The notes under the pieces were generated by a model. That model saw only the letters and a list, made by a program, of their open reading frames with translations. It had not been told where the DNA came from and searched no databases. From Spirochaetia bacterium (GTDB lineage Bacteria; Spirochaetota; Spirochaetia; Treponematales; Breznakiellaceae), in contig BNUX01000007.1 of NCBI GenBank assembly GCA_025997675.1, positions 1-56,864 of the forward strand: 56,864 nucleotides of DNA, given 5' to 3'. Every line of letters begins with the position of its first letter. The first letter of the stretch is position 1. The translations under genes were made by a program, and so were the position numbers. Positions 48,720 to 56,864 of the stretch are shown here, one piece after another.

Positions 48720-49950
48720 TTAGCTCCTGTAATCTCCGTTTATTTTGACATACCCGTAGGTTAGATCACAGCCCCAGGCCGTGGCTTCCCCCTGGCCCTT
48801 TCCAATGCTGATGCGGATCTCAATTTCCTCTTCCGTAAGGATACGCTTGGCCTCTTCCTCGGAAAAGGGGACCGGCGCCCCCCCCCCGGCATACCAGTAT
48901 GTCACCGGCGGCGCCGGCAAAGCTGACGTCCACCGTATCGGGGTCAAAGTCTACGCCGGCATACCCCAGGGCGCAGAGGACCCGGCCCCAGTTGGCGTCG
49001 GCGCCGAAACAGGCGGCCTTGACCAGGCTGGAGGCGGCCACCGATTTTGCCAGGGCCGCTGCGGCAGCCTCGTCCGCCGCGCCCCCCACGGTGACGGTGA
49101 CCAGCCGGGAGGCGCCCTCCCCGTCACGGGCCATGGCGCGGGCCAGCTTTACGCACAGCCCCTGGAGGGCCGCAGTAAAGCTATCATACTCCGGGCCGGG
49201 AGCGGTGATGGGGGGATTGCCCGCCAAACCGTTTGCCATGACAATAATAGTATCGTTGGTGGAGGTGTCCCCGTCCACGGTGAGCCGGTTAAAGGAGCGG
49301 CGGACACTTTGCCGGAGGGCCGCATCCAGGCAGTCCCGGCTTATTGCCGCATCGGTGGTGATGAAGCAGAGCATGGTGGCCATGTTTGGGTGGATCATCC
49401 CCGCGCCCTTGGTCATGCCCCCGATGCGCACCGTTTTGCCCCCTATCGAAAGCTCCACCGCGCCGTCCTTCTTCCGGGTATCGGTGGTCATGATGGCTTC
49501 CAGAGCCGCCTCGTGACCGGCGGCATTGTCCTCAAGGGATGCGATAAGGGCGTCCATGCCGGACTCCACCGCCGCAACCGGAAAGGGGACGCCGATAACG
49601 CCGGTGGATGCCACCGCCACCTCATCACTTTTAATAGTTAGTTTTGCTGCGGTAAGATCTGCCATACGCCGGGCTGCGGCAAGCCCCGCTTCCCCGGTAC
49701 AGGCGTTGGCGTTCCCCGAATTGGCGATCACCGCCCGCAGTTTGCCCCCCGTTTTGGCCAGATGCTCCCGGCTTAAGAGGACACAGGCAGCCTTGACCTT
49801 ATTGGTGGTAAACATGGCCGCGGCGGTACAGGGCGCCTCAGAATAGATGAGGCCCAGGTCCCGCTTCGCGGCGGATGCCTTGATCCCGCACCGGATGCCC
49901 CCGGCTAAAAAACCTTTCGGGGCACACACCCCCCCTGTTATTTCTTTCAC
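48720..49950 (-). CDS. argJ: ArgJ (glutamate N-acetyltransferase), frameshifted in a G10 tract
   Basis: Transfers acetyl groups from acetylornithine to glutamate (cyclic pathway). The autocleavage site is seen as GAGMIHPNMATMLCFI near residue 180 and SFNRLTVDGDTSTNDT near 230. As read, the frame runs to 48820 and gives a wrong end after DILVCRGGGAG. One base fewer in the G10 run (plus-strand C10 at 48878-48887) restores DILVCRGGAPVPFSEEEAK to the proper end TAWGCDLTYGYVKINGDYRS at 48720. Full length would be 409 aa, normal for ArgJ. Sequencing error, a pseudogene mutation or phase-variable slippage are all possible. Confidence 0.85.
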
Positions 49951-49977
49951 GGCGCCTTCGGACCGGAGGTCCGCCTC

Positions 49978-51105
49978 CTAAAACAAAGCCGGTATCGCCG
50001 TCAATCCGGCGGTTTCATCAAAGCCGAAGATGATATTCATGTTCTGAACCGCCTGTCCCGCCGCGCCCTTGACCATGTTGTCGATGGCGCTAACCACCAC
50101 CAGGGTGGTCCCGGCATCCCCCAGGTGAACCGATAGGTCGCAGAAGTTGGACTGCCGGACCCGGCCGCTTGCTGCAATTATCCCCGCAGGCAACACCCGG
50201 ACAAAGGGCTCGCCTTTATAAAAATCCTCGTATATCCGGCGGATCTCCGCCGTCTTTTCCTCGACTTCCTTTGTGGGCGGCCGGGGCGCGCCCGCGAACA
50301 CCCCGTCAGGCCGCCGGGAATCCGCCAGGGGGATATAGATGGTGCTGAGTATACCCCGGTTCATGGGCGCCAGATGGGGGGTAAAGATGATAGACGGCCC
50401 TTCCCCGGATGCAGCAGTATTGCGGGCCGCCATCGCTTGAAAGTTCCGGGCTATCTCCGGGGTATGCCGGTGGGCGCCCACCTTGTAGGGGGCCAGGGAA
50501 TCGGCGCACTCGGGGTAGTGGAACGCGCGGCTGGGTTCCCGCCCGCCGCCTGAGATACCCGAGGCGGAATCCACGATAATGGTTCCCGGCCCCGCCAGCC
50601 CCTTCGCCAGGGCGGGGAAGGCCCCCAGGGAGGCCCCGGTGGGATAACAGCCGGGATTACCAATGATTACCTTTTTTGTGGCGGCCAGCTCCTTAATGCG
50701 GGAGCGGTTCAGCTCCGGGAGGCCGTACACCGAATGGCTGCGCAGTGTTTTATGGGTATAGGGTTTGCCATACCAGGCGGTAAAGGTCTCCTCGTCATCA
50801 TCAAAACGGAAATCGGCGGAGAGATCGATGAAAGGGATCCCCGCATCGAGGCAGGACTTGGCATAGGGCTCCCCCACCCCGTGGGGCAGGGCCGCGAAAA
50901 CCACCTGGGACCGGGATATCGCCTCCTTCGGCTTTACCAGGGCCGCTTCAATCTTACCCCAAAGATTGGGGTACACACGTTCAATCCGCTCACCCTCAAA
51001 GCTGACCGAAGCCAGGGCGAAACCGCTCACCTCAGGATGAAGAGCGAGCAGCCGAATCAGCTCGGCCCCCGCATATCCGGTAGCCCCAATAATACCTGCG
51101 ATCAT
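49978..51105 (-). CDS. argC: N-acetyl-gamma-glutamyl-phosphate reductase
   Basis: Third step of arginine synthesis. NAD(P) loop IIGATGYAGAELIRLL at the start, active-site cysteine in IIGNPGCYPTGASLGAFPAL near 150, and HRHTPEIARNF near 210. 375 aa is slightly long. First gene of argC-argJ-argB-argD, behind an operator-like sequence. Confidence 0.95.
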   Translation of the reverse strand: MIAGIIGATGYAGAELIRLLALHPEVSGFALASVSFEGERIERVYPNLWGKIEAALVKPKEAISRSQVVFAALPHGVGEPYAKSCLDAGIPFIDLSADFRFDDDEETFTAWYGKPYTHKTLRSHSVYGLPELNRSRIKELAATKKVIIGNPGCYPTGASLGAFPALAKGLAGPGTIIVDSASGISGGGREPSRAFHYPECADSLAPYKVGAHRHTPEIARNFQAMAARNTAASGEGPSIIFTPHLAPMNRGILSTIYIPLADSRRPDGVFAGAPRPPTKEVEEKTAEIRRIYEDFYKGEPFVRVLPAGIIAASGRVRQSNFCDLSVHLGDAGTTLVVVSAIDNMVKGAAGQAVQNMNIIFGFDETAGLTAIPALF

Positions 51106-51129
51106 GCCGATTACTCCCTCCTGCTAATG

Positions 51130-51143
51130 TGCATAAATAGTCA
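51130..51143 (-). promoter_or_regulatory. candidate ARG box upstream of argC
   Basis: Minus strand TGACTATTTATGCA matches the ArgR box core TGAAT-WWWW-ATTCA at 12 of 14 positions, with symmetrical mismatches. It lies 25 bases before the argC ATG; TTGACA is at 51148-51153, with no good -10 at normal spacing. No argR gene is in the window. Confidence 0.45.
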
Positions 51144-51235
51144 TAATTGTCAATGTCCCGGCCAGGGCCGGCGCATACTTGCTCAGTAATGGCCGGTAGC
51201 CCGAATTCTTATGTCCTAGTGCAATAGACGGTTTG

Positions 51236-51445
51236 GCGGCAGGGGACGCAGCCTTCGCGGCAGGGGACGCAGCCTTCGCGGCAGGGGACGCAGCCTCTGC
51301 GGCAGGGGACGCAGCCTCTGCGGCAGGGGACGCAGCCTCTGCGGCAGGGGACGCAGCCTCTGCGGCAGGGGACGCAGCCTCTGCGGCAGGGGACGCAGCC
51401 TCTGCGGCAGGTGCCGTAGCCTCTGCGGCGGGTGCCGTCATACCG
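51236..51445. repeat. 21-bp tandem array D (10 units)
   Basis: GCGGCAGG starts at 51236 and recurs every 21 bp up to 51404, with a GCGGCGGG variant at 51425. Units read GCGGCAGGGGACGCAGCC then TCT or TTC. The last two are diverged. The array sits between the divergent argC and lipoprotein genes, unlike the others. Both strands are open as alanine-rich heptads, which I do not take as coding. Confidence 0.95.
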
Positions 51446-51550
51446 GCGCGGCGGCTTCCGCACGTATGCGCCCGCCCCGATGTCCCGGCTAAAATACGAA
51501 AAAAAGGAGGCGCCCTTGTTTTTACCGGCATTCCGTGGTATAAGAGAGGT

Positions 51551-51964
51551 ATGCGTTTTTTTAAATTACCCGCCCTTCTCCTCTGTGCCGTCTTCGCCCT
51601 AAGCTGTTCCTCTGTGCCGACGAACATCCCCGATACGATTACCCCGGCGAAATTAGTGCAGCGGGCCCAGGAAGCTTCGGACCGGAACCGGTATAAGTTG
51701 TCCCTGGGATACTACGAAGAAATATTGAAGCGGTTCCCCGAGGACAATGACTATGTCTGCGCGGCGGAGTACGAGATCGGTTTCATCCATTACAAACAAA
51801 GAAAGTACGATATCGCCGGATCCGAATTGCGGGAACTCCTGGGCAAGTATGATCAAAGCGATGCGGAACTGCTTCCCCCGCAGTATAAGATTCTGGCAAA
51901 TATTGTAATTGCCAAGATTGATGAACGGAGCATGATGGGGACTAAGGTCCCCCGCCGCAAGTAA
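51551..51964 (+). CDS. predicted lipoprotein with TPR-like helices
   Basis: 137 aa; lipobox region [11 protein letters not shown] near residue 19. The mature part is helical ([25 protein letters not shown]) and resembles BamD/YbgF-type TPR lipoproteins, but is short. ATG 51551 is the start; the longer frame upstream is array D. The activator gene starts 2 bases after its stop. Confidence 0.7.
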   Translation: MRFFKLPALLLCAVFALSCSSVPTNIPDTITPAKLVQRAQEASDRNRYKLSLGYYEEILKRFPEDNDYVCAAEYEIGFIHYKQRKYDIAGSELRELLGKYDQSDAELLPPQYKILANIVIAKIDERSMMGTKVPRRK

Positions 51965-51966
51965 AC

Positions 51967-53508
51967 ATGGATGAGCTGGAACTCCTCTTCGATATTGCCC
52001 GAACCTTTGACAAACACGTTGAACTCAGGAGCGCCCTGGGGCCCCTTTTAAGCCTCCTGGAGGTCCGTGCGGGCTTAACCAGGGGGATGGTTACCCTCCT
52101 TGACCGGTCCTCCGGGCTCCTTAAGATTGAGGAAGCCTATGGGCTCTTGCCCGAGGAAAAACAGCGGGGGGTCTACCGCCTGGGTGAAGGCATGGTGGGC
52201 CGGGTCTTTGAAACGGGTATCGCCGTGACGGTTCCGGATCTTTCCCGGGAAACCCACTTCCTCAACCGGGCGAAAAACCGGACCAGGGCGGATATGGAGG
52301 GGCTTACCTACTATTGCGTGCCCATAGGGTCCGGGGGTATAACCGGTACCCTCAGTGCGGAGCGGCGGATTTTGGATGAGGACCCGGAGGCCCGGATGGC
52401 CGCTGATAAGGCTTTCCTGGAGAAGGTTTCTTCCATAATAGCGGACTCAGCCAAGCTCCGGGAGCGGATTGCCGAAGAGACCTTCCGGCTCCACCGGAGC
52501 GGTGAGGAAGGGATCACCCGGGACCAAAGCGTCGGGAGGATCCTATCGGGAAGCGAAATCCTGGGGACCAGTAATGCCATGCGGGGGGTTTACGAGATGC
52601 TCTGCCGGGTGGCGCCGAGCGACGCCTCGGTACTCATTACCGGGGAGAGCGGTACCGGGAAGGAGCTTATCGCCGTGGAGATACACCGGCTCTCCAAGCG
52701 GGTGAAGGCGCCCCTGGTAAAAGTCAACTGCGCCGCCATTCCGGAGGGCCTTATTGAAAGTGAACTCTTCGGCCACGAGCGGGGGGCCTTTACCGGCGCG
52801 GACAAGCTGCGCAAGGGCCGTTTCGAGATGGCCCACGGGGGCAGCCTGTTTCTGGACGAAATTGGGGACCTTTCCCCCCAGGTCCAGGTCAAGCTCCTGC
52901 GGGTGCTCCAGGAGCGGGAGCTGGAGCGGGTGGGTGGAAATGCTACCATCAAGGTGGACGTGCGGCTCATCACCGCCACGAACCGGAATCTGGAGGAGGA
53001 GGTTGCTTCCGGCCGTTTCCGGGAGGACCTCTACTACCGGCTCAACGTATTCCCCCTCCAAATCCCCCCCTTAAGGGAGCGGAAAAGCGATATCATCCTC
53101 CTGGCGGATTACTTTGCCGAAAAGTACGCCGACAAAAACGGCAAGCGCATCAAGCGCATAAGCACCCCCGCCATCGACCTGCTCACCTCCTATTCCTGGC
53201 CCGGCAATGTCCGGGAACTGGAAAACGCCATCGAACGGGGGGTGATCCTCTCCAGGGATCAGGTGATCCACTCCTACGACCTCCCCCCCAGCCTCCAATC
53301 TGCGGTCTCCACCAACACCAAGCCTACCACCACCCTGGAGGCGGCCCTGTCCCGGCTGGAAAAGGAGCTTATCGTGGAGGCCCTGAAAATAGCCTGCGGC
53401 AACAGGGCTGCCGCAGCCCGCCAACTGGGCATCACCGAGCGGCAGATGGGGCTCCGGGTCCGCCACTACGGCATCAACTGGCGCCTGTATAGATCAACAA
53501 TAATGTAG
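51967..53508 (+). CDS. NifA-like sigma-54-dependent activator (GAF-AAA+-HTH)
   Basis: GAF domain at residues 1-165; AAA+ domain with Walker A GESGTGKE near 226, the sigma-54 contact GAFTGA near 273 and Walker [12 protein letters not shown] near 290; a Fis-type HTH in the last 40 residues ([21 protein letters not shown]), close to NifA's. Placed directly before amtB-glnK with a strong sigma-54 promoter in between, so it is likely their activator. NifA proteins are regulated by P-II proteins, which fits glnK downstream. No nif genes are in view. Confidence 0.9.
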   Translation: MDELELLFDIARTFDKHVELRSALGPLLSLLEVRAGLTRGMVTLLDRSSGLLKIEEAYGLLPEEKQRGVYRLGEGMVGRVFETGIAVTVPDLSRETHFLNRAKNRTRADMEGLTYYCVPIGSGGITGTLSAERRILDEDPEARMAADKAFLEKVSSIIADSAKLRERIAEETFRLHRSGEEGITRDQSVGRILSGSEILGTSNAMRGVYEMLCRVAPSDASVLITGESGTGKELIAVEIHRLSKRVKAPLVKVNCAAIPEGLIESELFGHERGAFTGADKLRKGRFEMAHGGSLFLDEIGDLSPQVQVKLLRVLQERELERVGGNATIKVDVRLITATNRNLEEEVASGRFREDLYYRLNVFPLQIPPLRERKSDIILLADYFAEKYADKNGKRIKRISTPAIDLLTSYSWPGNVRELENAIERGVILSRDQVIHSYDLPPSLQSAVSTNTKPTTTLEAALSRLEKELIVEALKIACGNRAAAARQLGITERQMGLRVRHYGINWRLYRSTIM

Positions 53509-53524
53509 GTTTGAACTGGCAAAC

Positions 53525-53549
53525 GTACCTTTTTGTAGAAAAGAGGTAC
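53525..53549. promoter_or_regulatory. candidate upstream activator dyad
   Basis: Arms GTACCTTTTT (53525-53534) and AAAGAGGTAC (53540-53549) pair at 9 of 10 positions. The centre is about 72 bases before the predicted sigma-54 start site. A further half-site TACCT is at 53565-53569, so half-sites recur about every 19-20 bp. The classical NifA site (TGT-N10-ACA) is not evident. Confidence 0.55.
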
Positions 53550-53582
53550 CGCAAATAGAGTAGATACCTGCCTTTTTCCCTT

Positions 53583-53598
53583 TGGCACGGTCCTTGCT
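53583..53598 (+). promoter_or_regulatory. sigma-54 promoter of amtB-glnK
   Basis: TGGCACGG-TCC-TTGCT: GG at 53584-53585 and GC at 53596-53597 are separated by exactly 10 bases, matching the -24/-12 consensus almost perfectly. Confidence 0.9.
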
Positions 53599-53634
53599 AT
53601 AGAATATACAACAACTTTCTAGGAGGACAAAAAG

Positions 53635-54993
53635 GTGCGAAAAAAGTTTATTGTTCTAACGGTACTTTTCCTCTGCATGGGGATTTCCCTCTCCGCAGAG
53701 GAAAGTATCGAAACCCTGGGATTTTCCCTGGATGTGATTTGGTTGTTTTTAGGGGCTATCCTGGTCTTTATCATGCAGGCAGGATTTGCCCTGGTTGAGA
53801 CCGGACTGACCCAGGCAAAGAATGCCACCAACATTACCATGAAAAATGTGATGGACTTCTGCTTTGGGGCGATCGTGTATTGGGCCATTGGGTGGGCCTT
53901 CATGTACGGTAAGGATTCAGGCGGGTTTATTGGGACCACCGAGTTCTTCCATAGCCCCATGGATCTGAGCCTTGAATCCGGCGGCTTCTACAAAACGTGG
54001 TTTTTCCAGGTAGTCTTTGCGGCGACTGCGGCGACCATTGTTTCCGGCGCCATGGCGGAACGGACCAAGTTTACGTCCTACCTGATTTACACCTGCTTTA
54101 TTTCGGCTTTCATTTATCCTATCTCCGGGCACTGGATCTGGAGCGGAGACGGCTGGCTTGCCAAACTCGGTTTCCATGACTTTGCCGGCTCCACCGTGGT
54201 CCACTCGGTGGGCGGCTGGGCAGCCCTGATAGGCGCGGCGGTGCTTGGTCCCCGGACCGGGAAATATATCAAGGGCGCAGATGGCAAGATTTCGGTTAAA
54301 GCATTCCCCGGCCATAATATTCCCTATGCGGCGCTTGGGGTCATGCTCCTGTTCTTCGGCTGGTTTGGTTTTAACGGCGCTTCAACCGGTATAGCCACCG
54401 TGGGGGACGGCGGAATCTGGAGCGGCATGAACATTGCCCGGGTCTGTGTCACCACCCTTCTGGCGGCTTCCGCAGGGGCTATCGGCGCGCTGTGCTTCTC
54501 CTGGGCCTGGTTCAGGAAACCTGATTGCTCCATGACCTTGAACGGACTTCTTGCGGGCCTGGTGGGTATTACCGCCCCCTGCGCCGTGGTAAGTCCCGGG
54601 GCAGCCATTGCCATCGGCCTTATCGCCGGTGTGCTCGTCGTTCTCGCGGTTGAGTTCATTGATAAGGTTCTTAAGATTGACGACCCGGTGGGCGCATCTT
54701 CGGTGCACCTATGCTGCGGTATCTTTGGCACCTTGGCGGTTGGCATCTGGGGCAATGTGGAGGGCGTTGCGGTGGGCGTTCTCCACGGCGGCGGTTTCGC
54801 CCAGCTTGGTATCCAGGCTATCGGGGTCGTATCGGTAGGCGCCTGGGCGGCCCTTACCAGCTTCATCCTGTTCACCCTGATCAAAGTAACGGTGGGGCTG
54901 CGGGTCAGCGCCAAGGAAGAAGCCATAGGGCTTGATCGCAGCGAGCACAAATCTGAAGCGTACACGGGCTTCCAGATTTTCAGTAACATGTAA
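53635..54993 (+). CDS. amtB: ammonium transporter
   Basis: Signal peptide then about 11 membrane helices across 452 aa. Ammonium channel features: [18 protein letters not shown], the pore histidines in [13 protein letters not shown] (twin-His 1) and [14 protein letters not shown] (twin-His 2). GTG start behind AGGAGG. Imports ammonium under nitrogen limitation under sigma-54 control. Confidence 0.95.
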   Translation: MRKKFIVLTVLFLCMGISLSAEESIETLGFSLDVIWLFLGAILVFIMQAGFALVETGLTQAKNATNITMKNVMDFCFGAIVYWAIGWAFMYGKDSGGFIGTTEFFHSPMDLSLESGGFYKTWFFQVVFAATAATIVSGAMAERTKFTSYLIYTCFISAFIYPISGHWIWSGDGWLAKLGFHDFAGSTVVHSVGGWAALIGAAVLGPRTGKYIKGADGKISVKAFPGHNIPYAALGVMLLFFGWFGFNGASTGIATVGDGGIWSGMNIARVCVTTLLAASAGAIGALCFSWAWFRKPDCSMTLNGLLAGLVGITAPCAVVSPGAAIAIGLIAGVLVVLAVEFIDKVLKIDDPVGASSVHLCCGIFGTLAVGIWGNVEGVAVGVLHGGGFAQLGIQAIGVVSVGAWAALTSFILFTLIKVTVGLRVSAKEEAIGLDRSEHKSEAYTGFQIFSNM

Positions 54994-55004
54994 GGAGGCG
55001 GAAA

Positions 55005-55346
55005 ATGAAACTGATAATCGCGTATATTCAGCCCCATGTGCTGAACGACGTTAAGCAGGAACTGTACAAGGCCGAGGTTTACAAGATGTCCGTAACCAAC
55101 GCCATGGGCTGCGGCCAGCAGAAGGGCTACACCGAACAGTATCGCGGTGTTGAAATTGAGGTAAATCTATTAAAGAAGGTGCGCATTGAAATTGCGGTGA
55201 ACGATAGCTTTGTGAAACCCACGGTGGACGCCATAGTCCGGGGCGCCCGTACCGGGGAAATCGGGGATGGAAAGATTTTCATCCTCCCCGTGGAAGAGTG
55301 TATCCGCATACGGACCGGGGAGACCGGGTCCACGGCGATTGGGTAA
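55005..55346 (+). CDS. glnK: P-II nitrogen regulatory protein (GlnK type) with altered T-loop
   Basis: 113 aa; [21 protein letters not shown]-loop [10 protein letters not shown], and the C-terminal signature [19 protein letters not shown]. By direct counting residue 51 is Ile rather than the uridylylated Tyr and residue 49 is Val rather than the phosphorylated Ser. So the protein can gate AmtB by ligand binding (ATP/ADP/2-oxoglutarate) but cannot be modified at these positions. Eleven bases after amtB. Confidence 0.93.
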   Translation: MKLIIAYIQPHVLNDVKQELYKAEVYKMSVTNAMGCGQQKGYTEQYRGVEIEVNLLKKVRIEIAVNDSFVKPTVDAIVRGARTGEIGDGKIFILPVEECIRIRTGETGSTAIG

Positions 55347-55355
55347 GATTGACCT

Positions 55356-55415
55356 ATTTTACGGAGTTAAACTCCTCATAATTGGTATATTTTAAGGTTT
55401 TATACTCCGTAAAAT
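55356..55415. repeat. 12-bp perfect inverted repeat before the DUF4143 ATPase
   Basis: ATTTTACGGAGT (55356-55367) and ACTCCGTAAAAT (55404-55415) are exact inverse copies, 36 bases apart. The right arm abuts the -35 box. Inside the left arm a small hairpin GGAGT-TAA-ACTCC lies at 55363-55375. A paired operator or the scar ends of an insertion are possible. Confidence 0.75.
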
Positions 55416-55443
55416 TGACAAATTACACAGAGTTTAGTATCCT
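55415..55443 (+). promoter_or_regulatory. promoter of DUF4143 ATPase, leaderless
   Basis: TTGACA (55415-55420), 17-base spacer, TATCCT (55438-55443), then only 6 bases to ATG 55450; no Shine-Dalgarno. Confidence 0.7.
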
Positions 55444-55449
55444 ATCCGT

Positions 55450-56589
55450 ATGAACACCCTTTTCCCCCGGCATTATGGTGATTTACGGCCCCTTATGCTC
55501 CCCAAGCGGGTACTCGTTCTTTATGGACCGCGCCGGGTGGGGAAAACCACCCTGGTAGACCGGTATCTTGATTCCCTGGGGGCGAACACCCATATTCTGC
55601 GGGCGTCCGGGGATAACCTTTCGGAGCTTACCCTTTTATCCAGCCAGGAATCAAAGATGCTGCTGGACTGGGTTTCAGGGTATGATACGATCTTCATTGA
55701 CGAAGCCCAGCGTATCCCCAATATCGGCTTGAGCCTCAAAATCCTGATCGATGCCCGTCCGGAATTAACGATCATCGCCACCGGTTCCGCAAGTTTTGAT
55801 TTGGCAGGTAAGCTCGGCGAACCGCTGACCGGCAGGCAAGTCCCGGTTACCTTATACCCCCTCTCGGTTGGGGAATTACGCAACACCATGAATGATTTTG
55901 AAATCCGGCGGAACCTTGAAGACTTCCTGATTTTCGGCATGTACCCGGAAATCAGAACCGCCTCTTCCAACAATCAGAAGCGTACTATTCTAAATGAACT
56001 GGTCAACGCATACCTCTTAAAGGATGTCCTGGAACTGGAACGTATCAAAAAGCCCAAGACCCTTATCAATCTGCTTTCCCTCATTGCCCTCCAGACGGGG
56101 AGTGAAGTGAGCCTGAATGAGCTTTCCAATAAACTCGGCGTCGACATGAAAACGGTGGCGCGTTATCTTGATCTGCTGGAACAGTGTTTTGTCCTCTACA
56201 ACCTCCGGGGCTTCAGCAGAAACCTTCGCAACGAGGTTATCAAAAAAAGCAAATACTACTTTTACGATACCGGGGTCCGCAATGCGGTAATTCAAAACTA
56301 CAATCCCCTCGCCCTCCGAAATGACTCAGGCGTCCTCTGGGAAAATTTTATGGTTATTGAGCGGCTAAAGATTCGGTCCTATAGCGGCCTCTATGCCCGG
56401 GATTATTTCTGGCGTACCTGGGAACAGCAGGAGATAGATTTGTTGGAGGATTATGATGGCCGCCTTCACGCCTATGAGTTTAAGTGGTCGCCAAAGAAAG
56501 CGGTGAAGATTCCGGCGGTGTTTAAGGGAGCCTACCCGGATTCAGACTATGCGGCGGTGACACCGGAGAATTTTTTGGAGTGGGTGTAG
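55450..56589 (+). CDS. AAA_14 / DUF4143 ATPase
   Basis: Walker A YGPRRVGKTTLVDRYL near residue 26, Walker B TIFIDEAQRIPN near 79, ATGSASFDLAG sensor and DUF4143 C-terminal domain with YFYDTGVRNAV and the nuclease-like 'EIDLLEDYDGRLHAYEFKW' (E...D...E-K). Such ATPases are numerous in archaea and gut anaerobes; role unknown, perhaps DNA handling. 379 aa, complete. Followed after 32 bases by array E. Confidence 0.9.
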   Translation: MNTLFPRHYGDLRPLMLPKRVLVLYGPRRVGKTTLVDRYLDSLGANTHILRASGDNLSELTLLSSQESKMLLDWVSGYDTIFIDEAQRIPNIGLSLKILIDARPELTIIATGSASFDLAGKLGEPLTGRQVPVTLYPLSVGELRNTMNDFEIRRNLEDFLIFGMYPEIRTASSNNQKRTILNELVNAYLLKDVLELERIKKPKTLINLLSLIALQTGSEVSLNELSNKLGVDMKTVARYLDLLEQCFVLYNLRGFSRNLRNEVIKKSKYYFYDTGVRNAVIQNYNPLALRNDSGVLWENFMVIERLKIRSYSGLYARDYFWRTWEQQEIDLLEDYDGRLHAYEFKWSPKKAVKIPAVFKGAYPDSDYAAVTPENFLEWV

Positions 56590-56621
56590 GCGCGGTATGG
56601 TTTAGTGTGTGGACCTGCCGC

Positions 56622-56864
56622 AGTGTTTAGCTCTCTGCCACCAGTGTTTAGCTCTCTGCCACCAGTGTTTAGCTCCCTGCCACCAGTGTTTAGCTCTCTG
56701 CCACTAGTGTTTAGCTCCCTGCTACTAGTGTTTAGCTCCCTGCCACTAGTGTTTAGCTCCCTGCCACTAGTGTTTAGCTCCCTGCCACTAGTGTTTAGCT
56801 CCCTGCCACTAGTGTTTAGCTCCCTGCCACTAGTGTTTAGCTCCCTGCCACTAGTGTTTAGCTC
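56622..56864. repeat. 21-bp tandem array E (at least 12 units, runs off window)
   Basis: AGTGTTTAGC recurs at 56622 and every 21 bp to 56853, then the window ends. Canonical units read ACTAGTGTTTAGCTCC then CTGCC, giving the perfect palindrome CACTAGTG in each; the first four, gene-proximal units have CACCAGTG and CTCT instead of CTCC. The array shares its skeleton with array B. Confidence 0.95.

Noticed and set aside
51233..51964. A 243-aa protein with alanine-rich heptads running from array D into the lipoprotein
   Set aside because: The lipobox and a good start lie internally at 51551; the heptads arise because 21 bp equals 7 codons and several frames are open.
53500..53600. A classical NifA site TGT-N10-ACA upstream of amtB
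   Set aside because: No convincing match was found; the GTACCT dyad is the better candidate.
18690..56864. CRISPR arrays at the five tandem-repeat loci
   Set aside because: Units are directly abutting with no spacers and no cas genes nearby; they are tandem repeats.

Overview
The window looks like a chromosomal segment of a GC-rich spirochete of the termite-gut Treponema type (T. primitia / T. azotonutricium clade). This is an inference from gene content and style: spirochete-like TPR/SPOR/NHL envelope proteins, sigma-54 control of amtB-glnK, a GOGAT operon, a complete-looking argCJBD operon, a CCA-adding enzyme beside tRNA genes without encoded CCA, and DUF4143 ATPases. No 16S rRNA gene is present to settle the species.

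Region 1-12.3 kb is a foreign, AT-richer, plasmid-like element. It carries parA and parB, an AAA+ ATPase, a DUF4116-like repeat protein, a replicase-type Rep protein with three iteron-like repeats inside its own gene, a short RadC, an SSB without the usual acidic tip, a DUF2958 protein, a second large ParB-like protein, a DNA-methyltransferase remnant, three tandem paralogous small proteins and several tiny genes. Two element-specific motifs recur at gene starts (AATTAGT/ACTAATT and TATGTAAGCATA). The element ends near the 3' half of a tRNA-Ala (CGC loop, G3-U70 type acceptor) at about 12.29-12.33 kb, a likely attachment site. No integrase is seen; the left end lies outside the window.

Region 12.4-56.6 kb is core genome: rpmF-acpP-rnc; cca; thiN-(membrane protein)-miaB-lapA-SPOR; moeA convergent with a FecCD-type ABC importer; a PNPOx-TPR-radical SAM operon; tRNA-Leu(CAG); radC with a lipoprotein and an exbB-exbD-exbD-tonB operon; gltB-gltD plus three small genes; a RluA-type pseudouridine synthase; an NHL/TPR protein with surE and galK; rnhB and a phosphoribosyltransferase; a wHTH-GHKL ATPase-STAS-like regulator; argC-argJ-argB-argD with argJ frameshifted in a G10 tract; a NifA-like activator followed by a sigma-54 promoter, amtB and a P-II protein; and a DUF4143 ATPase. 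Nitrogen flow is a theme: ammonium import (AmtB/GlnK), glutamate synthesis (GltBD) and arginine synthesis.

The most unusual signal is five intergenic tandem-repeat arrays (about 18.69, 26.38, 39.24, 51.24 and 56.62 kb). Their sequences differ, but all have a 21-bp period, with 9, 9, 9, 10 and at least 12 copies. Four of the five start just past the 3' end of a gene. Two of them (26.4 and 56.6 kb) share the skeleton ACTAGT-N4-AGCTCC-N5 in the same register, so at least these two have a common origin.
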